Below, piece by piece: positions 17,044 through 26,315 of a stretch of DNA of 64,000 nt. Positions within the stretch are counted from its first letter, which is position 1; every line of letters begins with the position of its first letter. The notes under the pieces were generated by a model. The model made no database searches. It saw only the letters and a program-made list of their open reading frames with translations, and was not told where the DNA came from. The translations under genes were made by a program, and so were the position numbers. Source of the stretch: Taishania pollutisoli (lineage in GTDB: Bacteria; Bacteroidota; Bacteroidia; Flavobacteriales_D; Crocinitomicaceae); the NCBI RefSeq assembly GCF_014518315.1, contig NZ_JACVEL010000008.1, forward strand, positions 80,016 through 144,015. Direction: 5' to 3'.

Positions 17044-18444
17044 ATGACGGCCCATATTCAAACAGCACGCACAAAAAAAATACTGCCGTTATTACTGGCC
17101 ATGGCCATTTTCATGCAAATGCTGGATTCAACCATCCTCAATACCTCCATTTCAGCCATTGCACACGATCTGAAAGAATCTCCGCTAAACATGCAGAATG
17201 CCATTATCAGTTACGTTCTTACACTGGCATTGTTCATTCCGGTGAGCGGATTCCTGGCGGATAAACTGGGGACAAAAAAAGTATTCATTGCAGCATTGAT
17301 TTTATTTGCATTGGGCTCTCTGTTCTGTTCCATCTCACAAAACCTTACACAGTTAGTTGTCTCCCGTGTGATTCAGGGAATCGGGGGAAGTTTGATGACA
17401 CCTGTCGGGAAATTAGCGTTGATCAAAACATTTCCGAAAAACGAACTGTTGCAGGCAATGAATTACGCCATCATCCCCTCTCTGATTGGTCCCGTGTTAG
17501 GTCCTTTAGTCGGAGGTTACCTGGTTGATTATCTTTCCTGGCATTGGATTTTCTTAATCAATATTCCGGTCGGAATTATCGGTGTGATCATGAGTCTGAA
17601 ATACATGCCGGACTACAAATCCGATTTTTTACAATTTGACCTGAAAGGATTTTTATTATTCGGTGGAGCATCGTTATTGCTTTCCGTCTCACTGGAAATT
17701 CTGGGAAATGCAAAAAACCTGACTCCTGTGTTATTGATTGTACTCCTGGGACTCCTGATGTTGTACATGTATTACAGGCACGCAAAAACAGATGAAAACC
17801 CTATTTTCCCGTTAAACCTTTTCCAGGTACGTACGTTCCGGGTAGGAATTGTGGGAAACCTGGCGACACGGCTCGGAATCAGTTCCATCCCGCTGCTGCT
17901 CCCAATGATGATTCAAATTGCTTTTGGGGAATCTGCTGTCGTTTCCGGGTGGATCGTAGCGCCAATGGCACTCAGCGCCATGCTTGGAAAATATACCGTT
18001 ATTCCCGTTTTAAATAAATTGGGATACCGTACAACGCTGATGACCAACACCTTTATTATTGGTGTTTTAATTTGTTGTTTGGCAATCCCCGACATTCACA
18101 CATCCATTTACTGGTACATTCCTATTATCCTGATCATGGGGTTTTTCAATTCCATTCAATTTACTTCCATGAATACGATTTCCATTTCGGACTTGCGTGC
18201 CTATCACACAAGTAGTGGCAATTCACTGGTTTCCGTTAATCAGCAACTGGCCATCGGGTTTGGAATTGCATTCGGACTCATCGTTTTGAAACTGTACCAG
18301 GGTGATCTTCACCTCATTCAAAATGAAATTCACAATGCTTTCCGCTATACCTTCCTGACTGTCGGTAGTTTAACCATTCTCTCTGGGCTGGTATTCCGCC
18401 GCCTGCATTTTAAAGATGGTGACAACATGAAAACAAACAAGTAA
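17044..18444 (+). CDS. DHA2-family (EmrB/QacA-like) MFS efflux transporter
   Basis: A 466-residue inner-membrane drug:proton antiporter candidate with about 14 hydrophobic helices. The first helix carries the DHA2 mark LDSTILNTSISAIA. The loop after helix 2 is GFLADKLGTKKVF (motif A), and GPVLGPLVGGYLVD is motif C of antiporters. The frame stays open upstream to 16801, but the extra 81 residues are polar, span the promoter and do not look like MFS. No EmrA-like adaptor or regulator is adjacent. The substrate is unknown. Confidence 0.92.
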   Translation: MTAHIQTARTKKILPLLLAMAIFMQMLDSTILNTSISAIAHDLKESPLNMQNAIISYVLTLALFIPVSGFLADKLGTKKVFIAALILFALGSLFCSISQNLTQLVVSRVIQGIGGSLMTPVGKLALIKTFPKNELLQAMNYAIIPSLIGPVLGPLVGGYLVDYLSWHWIFLINIPVGIIGVIMSLKYMPDYKSDFLQFDLKGFLLFGGASLLLSVSLEILGNAKNLTPVLLIVLLGLLMLYMYYRHAKTDENPIFPLNLFQVRTFRVGIVGNLATRLGISSIPLLLPMMIQIAFGESAVVSGWIVAPMALSAMLGKYTVIPVLNKLGYRTTLMTNTFIIGVLICCLAIPDIHTSIYWYIPIILIMGFFNSIQFTSMNTISISDLRAYHTSSGNSLVSVNQQLAIGFGIAFGLIVLKLYQGDLHLIQNEIHNAFRYTFLTVGSLTILSGLVFRRLHFKDGDNMKTNK

Positions 18445-18545
18445 GAGCCCCGCTTTTTGTCAATCAGGAAAATCTTCAACAATAAGCTGTAGAAAAATTA
18501 GCCGGAACAGCGCTTCTCATGAATAAAATACTAGTGATTTTTTGT

Positions 18546-18553
18546 TATTTTTG
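18546..18553 (+). promoter_or_regulatory. Bacteroidota-type -7 box of rel
   Basis: TATTTTTG, a full TAnnTTTG match, 31 bp before the ATG at 18585. It lies inside the frame that opens at 18519, arguing against that earlier start. Confidence 0.45.
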
Positions 18554-18584
18554 TCTAAAGGAACGACCAATAGCAGACACATTT

Positions 18585-20840
18585 ATGGCAGAAATAAATC
18601 CGGATTTTCCCCACATCGATTTAGAAAAAGAACGAAAAGAAATATTGAGTGCATTCAGGGGACTGATGCGTTTGGTTAAAAACCGCTCCAAGGAAGATAC
18701 GACCATGATCCGAAAGGCGTTTGATGTGGCCGTTGAAGCGCACAAAGACATGCGTCGCAAATCAGGGGAACCTTACATTTACCACCCGATTGCCGTGGCG
18801 CGGATTTGTGTGGAAGAAATGGGATTGGGACCCACTGCGATTATTTGTGCCTTGCTGCACGATACGGTGGAAGATACGCACATCACACTCCAGGATGTCG
18901 AAGATTTATTCGGTCCGAAGGTACGGTTGATTATTGACGGACTGACCAAGATACCGGAAGTATTTGATGAAAATGCCTCTATTCAGGCGGAGAATTTCAG
19001 AAAGATGATTCTCACCATTTCCGATGACCTGCGTGTTGTGCTAATCAAACTGGCCGATCGTTTGCACAACATGCGTACACTGGGTAGTATGCGGGAAGAC
19101 AAGCAATTGAAGATCGCTTCTGAAACGAAATTTTTATATGCTCCGCTGGCGCACCGTCTGGGGTTGTATTCCATTAAATCGGAATTGGAGGACCTGGCAT
19201 TCAAGTACACCGAAAAAGAAATTTATCATCAGATAGAGACCTCTCTGAAGTCGACGCAGGATGTCCGAAACCGTTTCATCCGCAGATTTGTGTATCCGAT
19301 CAAAGAAGCAATGACCAACGAAGGGTATACATTTGAGATCAAAGCACGGACAAAATCGATTTCTTCGATCTGGAGGAAGATGAAAACAAAAGGAATTCCT
19401 TTTGAAGAAGTCTATGACGTATTCGCAATCCGGATCATTGTCGAGACTCCGCAGGAAATGGAAAAATCCGATTGCTGGCGTATCTATTCCATTGTAACGG
19501 ATTTTTACCAGCCAAGTCCGGACCGACTGCGCGACTGGATTTCTACTCCGCGTGCCAACGGGTACGAATCCCTGCACACAACCGTAATGTCCCCCCAGGG
19601 GAAATGGGTAGAAGTACAAATCCGTTCCAAACGAATGGATGAAATTGCGGAAAAAGGACTTGCTGCACATTACAAATACAAAGAATCAAAAAAAGACGAT
19701 TCGAAATTCGATCGTTGGATCGCGGAGATCCGATCATTGCTGGAAAACCCGGATTTGAACGCAATGGATTTTGTCAATGAATTTAAACTGAATTTATTTA
19801 ATGACGAAATTTATGTCTTTACACCACGGGGAGAATTACGGGTCTTACCAACCGGTTCCACCATTCTTGATTTTGCATACGATATTCACACAAAAATCGG
19901 AGATACCTGTATCGGAGCGAAGGTTAATAACAAACTGATGCCCCTCTCCTACCAGCTTCAGAGTGGCGATCAGTTGGAAATCATTACTTCGTCCAAGCAA
20001 AAACCAAGCGAAGAATGGCTGCGAATGGTCGTAACCGCACGGGCAAAGCAAAAGATCAAATCCACACTGAATGAAGAGCGCAAGCAAATCGCCGATGACG
20101 GGAAAGAAATTTTGATGCGGAAGTTCAAACAACACAACATCCGGTTTGTTTCTGAAAACATTACTTTCCTTGAAAAAAGCTTCCACCTTCCAGGCGCAAC
20201 CGAATTGTATTTCAGGATTGCCAAAGGAAAAATTGACCTGGGGAAATTACGGGAATTCGACAATGACAATGGCTTACTTGCTCACAAGAAAAAAGAAGTA
20301 ACGACCAAACGGGTGCGTAAAAAGGAAAACATCCAGGCATCCATCGATAAAAAATCAGATACCCTGATTATCGGCGAAGATTTCAAGAATATTCAGTATA
20401 CACTGGCCAAATGCTGCTCCCCGATTCCGGGTGATAAAGTCTTTGGGTTCATTACCATCAATGACGGAATCAAGATTCATCGCAACAACTGCCCGAATGC
20501 CGAGCACCTGATGTCGAAAATGGCATACCGCTGTATAGCTGCACGCTGGAGAGACCAGTACCTGGAAGAACGGGAAGTAACAGTGAAAATTTTTGGTTTC
20601 GACCGCATGGGAATTGTCAACAAACTGACCGAAATTATTTCTCATCAGCACAACGTCAATATGAAGTCCATTTCATTTGAAACAGAAGACGGATTGTTTG
20701 AAGGACGTGTCAAAGTAATGGTATACGACACGGAACACCTCGATCAGTTGATGCGTAAATTTGAACAGGTTGAAGGAGTTCAGCGCGTAGTAAGATGGGA
20801 TGACGAAAACAATGAACCGGAAGACTACGACGAAGATTGA
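18585..20840 (+). CDS. rel: RelA/SpoT-family (p)ppGpp synthetase/hydrolase
   Basis: Long RSH enzyme of 751 residues, making and degrading the stringent-response alarmone. Domains in order: HD hydrolase (about 45-195), with the His and HD residues intact (EAHKDM, His67 in YHPIAV, His92-Asp93 in LLHDTVEDT); synthetase (about 245-360), with VYDVFAIRII and RANGYESLHTTV; TGS (about 405-465, VFTPRGELRVLPTGST); a zinc-finger-like region with AKCCSPIPGD; and a C-terminal ACT domain (VTVKIFGFDRMGIVNKL). The intact HD residues suggest it is bifunctional. The start at 18585 (MAEINPD) is chosen because the earlier ATG at 18519 lies before the -7 box. Confidence 0.95.
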   Translation: MAEINPDFPHIDLEKERKEILSAFRGLMRLVKNRSKEDTTMIRKAFDVAVEAHKDMRRKSGEPYIYHPIAVARICVEEMGLGPTAIICALLHDTVEDTHITLQDVEDLFGPKVRLIIDGLTKIPEVFDENASIQAENFRKMILTISDDLRVVLIKLADRLHNMRTLGSMREDKQLKIASETKFLYAPLAHRLGLYSIKSELEDLAFKYTEKEIYHQIETSLKSTQDVRNRFIRRFVYPIKEAMTNEGYTFEIKARTKSISSIWRKMKTKGIPFEEVYDVFAIRIIVETPQEMEKSDCWRIYSIVTDFYQPSPDRLRDWISTPRANGYESLHTTVMSPQGKWVEVQIRSKRMDEIAEKGLAAHYKYKESKKDDSKFDRWIAEIRSLLENPDLNAMDFVNEFKLNLFNDEIYVFTPRGELRVLPTGSTILDFAYDIHTKIGDTCIGAKVNNKLMPLSYQLQSGDQLEIITSSKQKPSEEWLRMVVTARAKQKIKSTLNEERKQIADDGKEILMRKFKQHNIRFVSENITFLEKSFHLPGATELYFRIAKGKIDLGKLREFDNDNGLLAHKKKEVTTKRVRKKENIQASIDKKSDTLIIGEDFKNIQYTLAKCCSPIPGDKVFGFITINDGIKIHRNNCPNAEHLMSKMAYRCIAARWRDQYLEEREVTVKIFGFDRMGIVNKLTEIISHQHNVNMKSISFETEDGLFEGRVKVMVYDTEHLDQLMRKFEQVEGVQRVVRWDDENNEPEDYDED

Positions 20841-20934
20841 TTCATTAAGTCACCTGTTTGTTAACGCATTTTTAGTATAATTGCGACTTGTTAACTACAA
20901 AACAAACACAAAAATCAACACATAAAACGAACGT

Positions 20935-21342
20935 ATGAATCAAAAACCATCAAATGCATTTATCGCCGCATCCTGGATTGCTTTGGGATCGGGACTCACC
21001 GGGTTCATTGTAGGACTGTCCAGGGCTGAAATGATTTTAAGTGAAAAAGGTTATTATTTTACGATCCTGCTGTATGGACTATTTGCTGTCATTTCTGTTC
21101 AGAAAAGTGTCCGTGACCGATTAGAGAATATTCCCGTTACAGATATCTACTACGGGTTGAGCTGGTTCTCTACCATTACCTCAATTGTATTGTTGGCAGT
21201 GGGATTGTGGAACTCCAATCTTCTTCCGAGTGAAAAAGGATTTTACGCATTCGCATTTTTGCTGGCATTATTCGGCGCAATTGCCGTCCAAAAAAATACC
21301 CGCGATGCACAGGCATTTAATAAAAGTAATCACCAGGAATAA
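20935..21342 (+). CDS. yiaA: YiaA-like two-domain inner-membrane protein
   Basis: A 135-residue membrane protein with four hydrophobic helices arranged as two copies of the YiaA/YiaB two-helix unit. Each unit ends with the same pattern: SEKGYYF...GLFAVISVQKSVRDR near residues 31-60 and SEKGFYA...ALFGAIAVQKNTRDA near 97-127. The internal duplication is plain to see. The family is widespread but its function is unknown. It stands alone between rel and a terminator. Confidence 0.85.
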   Translation: MNQKPSNAFIAASWIALGSGLTGFIVGLSRAEMILSEKGYYFTILLYGLFAVISVQKSVRDRLENIPVTDIYYGLSWFSTITSIVLLAVGLWNSNLLPSEKGFYAFAFLLALFGAIAVQKNTRDAQAFNKSNHQE

Positions 21343-21350
21343 AAAAGGAC

Positions 21351-21382
21351 AGGCTTGTTATCAAAAATAGCAAGCCTTTTTT
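21351..21382 (+). terminator. Rho-independent terminator between yiaA and birA
   Basis: AGGCTTG (21351-21357) pairs with CAAGCCT (21371-21377), followed by TTTTT. It sits between convergent genes and its tail overlaps the birA stop. Confidence 0.75.
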
Positions 21383-22115
21383 ACAGGACAAACTTTACTT
21401 CTTTCAAATCAAAATACTCAACACCCCTTCCGGTATGTACTTCCAGCCTTCCGATAGCATCCGTTCCGAGAATAACACCTTTCTCAAGCACCTCATTCCG
21501 AAGAAAATCTACTTCTTGGTTGATTCCCCACAGTTTTTCCTCATATTCCGCTTTTAAGGTCTCCCGGTTAGCACCAATCAGGCGCCCGAATTGTTGATTA
21601 AGTTCATTGATCAGTGTAAATGCTATTTCCTTTACGTTGACCGCCCCTCCTGTTTCCAGCTTCACACTCGTCGCTTTTACCCCCTGAAAATCAACCTGGT
21701 TTACATTCAACCCTATTCCGATCGTTGAACTTTTCACCCCTTTATCCGACAGCGTGTTCTCAATTAAAATTCCCGCCAGTTTTCCATTCTCAGTCAACAG
21801 ATCGTTGGGCCATTTGATAACCGAATAAATCCCTGTTTTCTTCAATGCCTGCCAGAGAGAGAGTGCTACCCAATGATGAATGGAAGATTGCTGGTCTGTC
21901 GGGAAATCAGAGTATTCTACAAACAGTGAAAAAATGAGGTTCATCCCCGGTTGAGTCTGCCAAATCGTCCCGCGTTGTCCCCGCCCATTTGTCTGCTCGT
22001 CTGCCATTATTACAGTTCCATGTGAGATTTCTCCTTGTTTTGCAAGGTTGGCAATATAATTGTTGGTTGAGTCTACAACGTCCAGATGGATGATTTTATG
22101 TCCGATTTGATTCAT
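21381..22115 (-). CDS. birA: Biotin--[acetyl-CoA-carboxylase] ligase
   Basis: Cytoplasmic enzyme that activates biotin with ATP and attaches it to carboxylase BCCP domains. From the ATG at 22115 it has 244 residues, the size of a catalytic-only (group I) ligase without the DNA-binding domain, so it is not a repressor. The adenylate-binding motif GRGQRG is at 44-49, and IKWPNDLL and LAGILIE follow as expected. An upstream in-frame ATG at 22163 would add 16 hydrophobic residues and is less likely. Divergent from rsfS, with a short shared control region. Confidence 0.92.
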   Translation of the reverse strand: MNQIGHKIIHLDVVDSTNNYIANLAKQGEISHGTVIMADEQTNGRGQRGTIWQTQPGMNLIFSLFVEYSDFPTDQQSSIHHWVALSLWQALKKTGIYSVIKWPNDLLTENGKLAGILIENTLSDKGVKSSTIGIGLNVNQVDFQGVKATSVKLETGGAVNVKEIAFTLINELNQQFGRLIGANRETLKAEYEEKLWGINQEVDFLRNEVLEKGVILGTDAIGRLEVHTGRGVEYFDLKEVKFVL

Positions 22116-22163
22116 AATTTCATTTCTGTGAACGAATATAGGAAGTAAATTTAAAAATAGCAT

Positions 22164-22171
22164 TAGATTTG
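22164..22171 (+). promoter_or_regulatory. Bacteroidota-type -7 box of rsfS-ftsH
   Basis: TAGATTTG, a full TAnnTTTG match, 18 bp before the rsfS ATG in the rsfS/birA divergent region. Confidence 0.5.
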
Positions 22172-22189
22172 TAAAGAGTAAAGGTATTA

Positions 22190-22564
22190 ATGCAGAAAGA
22201 AACGAAAATTAGTTCCCAAAAATTGTGTGATGCAATTGTTGAAGGAATGCAGGAAAACAAAGCGAAAGACATCACGATTCTCGATTTAAGAAAAATATCG
22301 GGAGCAGTGTGTGATTTTTTCGTAATTTGTAGTGGAGAATCCAATACACAAGTAGACGGTATATGTTCGGCGATACAACGCCATACCAGAAAAGAAATCC
22401 AGGAACGTCCATGGCATGTAGAAGGCAAAAACGGTAGTGAGTGGGTATTGCTGGACTACGTAAATGTTGTTGCCCATGTGTTCGGTCGTGAACTCAGAGA
22501 GTACTACGACCTGGAAGATTTATGGGCGGATGCAAAGATTACCCGTGTACCGGATATTTATTAA
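22190..22564 (+). CDS. rsfS: Ribosomal silencing factor RsfS
   Basis: RsfS (DUF143/Iojap family) binds ribosomal protein L14 and blocks joining of the subunits when nutrients are short. The 124-residue protein has the family core: DITILDLRKISG, DFFVICSGESNTQV, the RPWHVEGKNGSEWVLLDYV segment and HVFGRELREYYDLEDLW. It lies 12 bp upstream of ftsH in what looks like a two-gene operon, an arrangement found in other Bacteroidota. Confidence 0.95.
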   Translation: MQKETKISSQKLCDAIVEGMQENKAKDITILDLRKISGAVCDFFVICSGESNTQVDGICSAIQRHTRKEIQERPWHVEGKNGSEWVLLDYVNVVAHVFGRELREYYDLEDLWADAKITRVPDIY

Positions 22565-22576
22565 TAACAAAAGAAC

Positions 22577-24679
22577 ATGGCACAAGACAAAAATCAAAAA
22601 AACGGGAGTAAAAAGAATCCTTTCTCTATTTACTGGATATACGCCATTTTAGGTATCGGGTTAATTGCCTATCAGTATTATTACAGTGCAAGCAGCAAGA
22701 TTCCGTTAAAAACAGTCGCTCAGTTCGAATCACTGGCTGAAGGCGGGTACGTGGAAAACGTAACAATTGTCATCAATAAACTGCGGGCGGACATCCGCTT
22801 AAATGAGGACGGGATTGGCTTTTTAAAGTCGACAGACGAAAAACAGTTTCAAAACATTAAAAAAGCCGTAAAAAATCAAAATGTACGTGGCAAAAGTTCC
22901 GGAGCATATGATTTTGAATTGAATATTTCCGACAACGGAAACTTCGAAAAGAAAATTGAAGAAATCAATGCTAAATTGAAAGAAGGAGGCAAACACCAGA
23001 TTCCTTACACATCTGAAACGGAATACGATTACCTTTCCAGTATCCTGGGATTCCTGCTTCCGATCGTGCTGATCTTTGCACTTTGGATGTTTATCATGCG
23101 TAGAATGTCCGGAGGTGGCGGAGGTCCCGGCGGACAGATCTTTAACATCGGAAAATCACGTGCACAGGTCTACGACAATGGGAAATCTACCAACGTTACA
23201 TTCAAAGATGTAGCGGGATTGCAGGGCGCAAAAGAAGAAATTGAGGAAATTGTAGAGTTTCTTAAAAACCCGAAAAAATATACGGAGCTGGGAGCAAAAA
23301 TTCCAAAAGGAGCATTGCTGGTAGGCCCTCCGGGAACAGGAAAAACGTTATTGGCAAAAGCCGTAGCCGGAGAAGCAAAAGTTCCGTTCTTCTCCCTTTC
23401 CGGGTCTGACTTCGTTGAAATGTTCGTTGGTGTGGGGGCTTCCCGTGTACGTGATTTATTCAAGCAGGCCAAAGAAAAATCTCCTTCCATCATTTTCATC
23501 GACGAAATTGACGCAATTGGACGTGCACGCGGTAAAAACGGTGGATTCAGTTCCAATGATGAACGTGAAAACACCCTGAACCAGTTGTTAACGGAAATGG
23601 ATGGATTTGGTACCAATTCAGGTGTGATCATCCTGGCAGCAACCAACCGTGCAGACATTCTGGACAAAGCGTTGATGCGTGCAGGGCGTTTCGATCGTCA
23701 GATTTATGTGGACATGCCAGACATCAACGAGCGAAAAGAAATTTTCCAGGTACACCTGAAACCGTTGAAATTATCGAAAGACATCGACATCGATTTCCTT
23801 GCAAAGCAAACTCCGGGATTCTCAGGTGCGGATATCGCTAACATCTGTAACGAGGCTGCGTTGATCGCTGCAAGAAAGGATAAAAAAGAAGTTGAAAAAC
23901 AAGACTTCCTGGATGCCGTAGACCGGATCATCGGTGGATTGGAGAAGAAAAACAAGATCATTACCAAAGATGAAAAACGTGCCATCGCATTCCACGAAGC
24001 CGGTCACGCAACCATTTCCTGGTTATTGGAATATGCACATCCGCTGGTAAAAGTAACCATCGTTCCTCGTGGACAATCACTGGGAGCGGCATGGTATTTA
24101 CCGGAAGAACGAAGCATTACAACGACGGAGCAAATCCTTGACGATATGTGTTCTGCCCTGGGAGGACGCGCTGCCGAGCAGTTGATTTTCGGAAGAATTT
24201 CCACCGGTGCACTGAGCGACCTGGAGAAAGTTACCAAACAAGCGTACGCAATGGTATCGATTTATGGTTTGAATGAGCGAATCGGAAATATTTCTTACTA
24301 CGATTCACAAGGAAGAGAATCGTTCCAAAAACCATACTCAGACGACACTGCGCGCGTGATTGACGAAGAAGTGAGTAAATTGATTGAATCGCAGTATCAA
24401 CGGGCATTGCAGATTCTTTCAGACAACAAAGAACAATTGACGCAATTGGCTGAAAAATTGCTTTCTTCGGAAGTTATTTTCAAGGAAGATCTGGAAGAAA
24501 TTTTCGGGAAACGTCCGTGGGACAGAGAACATGTTCAGGAAGACCTGAGAAAGGTTGAAATTCCGGAAGAATTGAAGCAGGAACTGGAAGAAGAAAAAAA
24601 CGAGATTCCATTCAATACTCCTGATCAACCTGAAACACCGGAAGAAAACAATCCTTCGGATGAAGAAAAAAGAGAATAA
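22577..24679 (+). CDS. ftsH: ATP-dependent zinc metalloprotease FtsH
   Basis: Membrane-anchored AAA+ protease that degrades unneeded or damaged membrane and cytosolic proteins. 700 residues. Helices at about 17-35 and 153-174 flank a small periplasmic domain. The AAA module has Walker A GPPGTGKT at 250-257, Walker B IIFIDE ending at 310 and the SRH region around [12 protein letters not shown]. The zinc site HEAGH is at 473-477. The C-terminal 50 residues are Glu/Pro-rich. Co-directional with rsfS, and followed by a strong terminator. Confidence 0.97.
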   Translation: MAQDKNQKNGSKKNPFSIYWIYAILGIGLIAYQYYYSASSKIPLKTVAQFESLAEGGYVENVTIVINKLRADIRLNEDGIGFLKSTDEKQFQNIKKAVKNQNVRGKSSGAYDFELNISDNGNFEKKIEEINAKLKEGGKHQIPYTSETEYDYLSSILGFLLPIVLIFALWMFIMRRMSGGGGGPGGQIFNIGKSRAQVYDNGKSTNVTFKDVAGLQGAKEEIEEIVEFLKNPKKYTELGAKIPKGALLVGPPGTGKTLLAKAVAGEAKVPFFSLSGSDFVEMFVGVGASRVRDLFKQAKEKSPSIIFIDEIDAIGRARGKNGGFSSNDERENTLNQLLTEMDGFGTNSGVIILAATNRADILDKALMRAGRFDRQIYVDMPDINERKEIFQVHLKPLKLSKDIDIDFLAKQTPGFSGADIANICNEAALIAARKDKKEVEKQDFLDAVDRIIGGLEKKNKIITKDEKRAIAFHEAGHATISWLLEYAHPLVKVTIVPRGQSLGAAWYLPEERSITTTEQILDDMCSALGGRAAEQLIFGRISTGALSDLEKVTKQAYAMVSIYGLNERIGNISYYDSQGRESFQKPYSDDTARVIDEEVSKLIESQYQRALQILSDNKEQLTQLAEKLLSSEVIFKEDLEEIFGKRPWDREHVQEDLRKVEIPEELKQELEEEKNEIPFNTPDQPETPEENNPSDEEKRE

Positions 24680-24696
24680 GTACTTTTTATAAAGAC

Positions 24697-24733
24697 AAAA
24701 ATCCCGGAGATGTTCTATTTTCGGGATTTTTTC
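24697..24733 (+). terminator. Rho-independent terminator after ftsH
   Basis: AAAAATCCCG (to 24706) pairs with CGGGATTTTT (24722-24731) and runs into T residues. Confidence 0.85.
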
Positions 24734-24739
24734 TTTCTG

Positions 24740-24747
24740 TATATTTG
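24740..24747 (+). promoter_or_regulatory. Bacteroidota-type -7 box of ribF
   Basis: TATATTTG, a full TAnnTTTG match, directly after the ftsH terminator and 39 bp before the ribF ATG. Confidence 0.55.
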
Positions 24748-24786
24748 CACAAAATAAAAAACTGTCAGTTGCCTGTCACACGAAAC

Positions 24787-25725
24787 ATGAAGATTTTTCA
24801 CAATTTTGAACAGATCAATAACATTCCGAATCCTGTATTGACAATCGGCACCTTCGACGGTGTTCACCTGGGACACCAGAAAATCATTTCCTACCTCAAC
24901 CGGGAAGCGGAAAAAATTAACGGGGAATCGGTCTTGTTTACCTTTTATCCACACCCTAAAATGATTCTGAATCCGGACAACCATGGCATTAAACTGATTC
25001 AGACACAGGAAGAGAAATTAGAAAAATTGGAGCAAACTGGGCTTCAGAATATCATTATACACCCATTCACACCGGAGTTTTCACAGTTGACAGCAGAGGA
25101 ATTCGTCCGCGATTTTCTTGTTCAAAAGCTACATGTAAAACACCTGGTGATCGGTTACGATCATCAATTCGGAAAAAACAGAGAAGGAAGCATCGATTTT
25201 TTGAAGGCAGTCGCGCCAGCATTCGGTTTCGGAATTACAGAAATTTCAGCGGAGGAAATTGATGAAGTAAACATCAGTTCCACCAAGATTCGTACTGCCA
25301 TTCTATCGGGAGATATTGAAACAGCCAACTCTTTTTTGGGAAGCCCGTTCAGTATTCGCGGAGAAGTTGTAAAAGGTAAGCAAAACGGAAGGTCATTTGG
25401 TTTCCCAACCGCCAACCTCGATCTGAAATACAATCACAAACTACTCCCGCCGGACGGCATCTATGTCGTACAGGTAAAAACCGGCGCGATCTGCCATAAC
25501 GGTATTTTAAGCATCGGAACAAATCCTACGATCGCAGACAACAATGAGCGGACGGTTGAAGTGTACCTGCTCGATTTTTCAGGTGATTTGTATGGCACCG
25601 TTTTGGATGTGGAACTGCTGCATTTTATTCGTCCGTCAGTGAAATTTGATTCCATTGACCAGTTGATACACCAAATGAAAGAAGATGAAATTTATACCCG
25701 CCATTATTTCAGTACTGTTCATTAA
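24787..25725 (+). CDS. ribF: Bifunctional riboflavin kinase / FAD synthetase
   Basis: Makes FMN and FAD from riboflavin. 312 residues with two domains: the N-terminal FAD synthetase (nucleotidyltransferase fold, TIGTFDGVHLGHQ near 20-32, and the ISSTKIR motif near 160) and the C-terminal riboflavin kinase (about 185-312; GEVVKGKQNGRSFGFPTANL and VEVYLLDFSGDLYG). The start at 24787 is chosen because a TTG at 24745 lies in the promoter -7 box. The last 41 bp overlap the following LRR gene. Confidence 0.95.
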   Translation: MKIFHNFEQINNIPNPVLTIGTFDGVHLGHQKIISYLNREAEKINGESVLFTFYPHPKMILNPDNHGIKLIQTQEEKLEKLEQTGLQNIIIHPFTPEFSQLTAEEFVRDFLVQKLHVKHLVIGYDHQFGKNREGSIDFLKAVAPAFGFGITEISAEEIDEVNISSTKIRTAILSGDIETANSFLGSPFSIRGEVVKGKQNGRSFGFPTANLDLKYNHKLLPPDGIYVVQVKTGAICHNGILSIGTNPTIADNNERTVEVYLLDFSGDLYGTVLDVELLHFIRPSVKFDSIDQLIHQMKEDEIYTRHYFSTVH

Positions 25726-26257
25726 TCTTGCCTCCGCGCAGGAAAAACAGGTTAAATATTACTCACTGAGTGAATTGAAAAACGCTGTGGTCGATTCCGT
25801 TATCGCTGTCGATCTGAAGAAAATGAACCTGTCAGAACTTCCCCCGGAGTTGATGCGTTTTAAGCACATTCAATACCTCGATCTTTCCAAAAATAAATTT
25901 TCAAATGTAACAGGACTGGAAAATTTCCCGCATTTGCGTTACCTCAACCTCGAAAAAAACAGGCTCGATTATTTCCCCGTTTCCATCTGTCAACTCACAG
26001 AAATTGAAACACTCATTCTCAACCGCAATTATTTTGAATCCATTCCTGCCTGTATTGAATACTGTCAGCAATTAAAAACCATCGATCTGTGGTATACCTC
26101 TGTAACAACACTCCCGCAGGAAATCACGCGGATACCAACACTGGAGGCCATTGATCTGACCGGTATTCAAATCAACAAAGAACGACAGGAACAATTAAAA
26201 CAAATGCTGCCCAGGGTAAAATTGACACTGAGTCCGCCGTGTAACTGTACGCATTGA
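25685..26257 (+). CDS. Secreted leucine-rich-repeat protein
   Basis: A 190-residue exported protein: signal peptide MKFIPAIISVLFINLASAQ, then about five leucine-rich repeats between residues 40 and 165 of the L..L.L..N....P type (YLDLSKNKF, YLNLEKNRLDYFP, TLILNRNYFESIP, TIDLWYTSVTTLP). It ends with a Cys-containing tail (PPCNCTH). It begins inside the end of ribF (41-bp overlap), so it is translated from the same message. LRR proteins usually bind other proteins; the partner is unknown. The link with flavin synthesis is probably only positional. Confidence 0.83.
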   Translation: MKFIPAIISVLFINLASAQEKQVKYYSLSELKNAVVDSVIAVDLKKMNLSELPPELMRFKHIQYLDLSKNKFSNVTGLENFPHLRYLNLEKNRLDYFPVSICQLTEIETLILNRNYFESIPACIEYCQQLKTIDLWYTSVTTLPQEITRIPTLEAIDLTGIQINKERQEQLKQMLPRVKLTLSPPCNCTH

Positions 26258-26263
26258 TATAAA

Positions 26264-26299
26264 AAAAACCGGCATTGGTAAATCAATGCCGGTTTTTTT
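26264..26299. terminator. Bidirectional terminator
   Basis: AAAAACCGGCATTG (26264-26277) pairs with CAATGCCGGTTTTT (from 26284). There are T-runs on both strands, so it serves the ribF-LRR operon and the convergent T9SS cargo gene. Confidence 0.9.
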
Positions 26300-26315
26300 G
26301 TGTATTCTGCTGAAC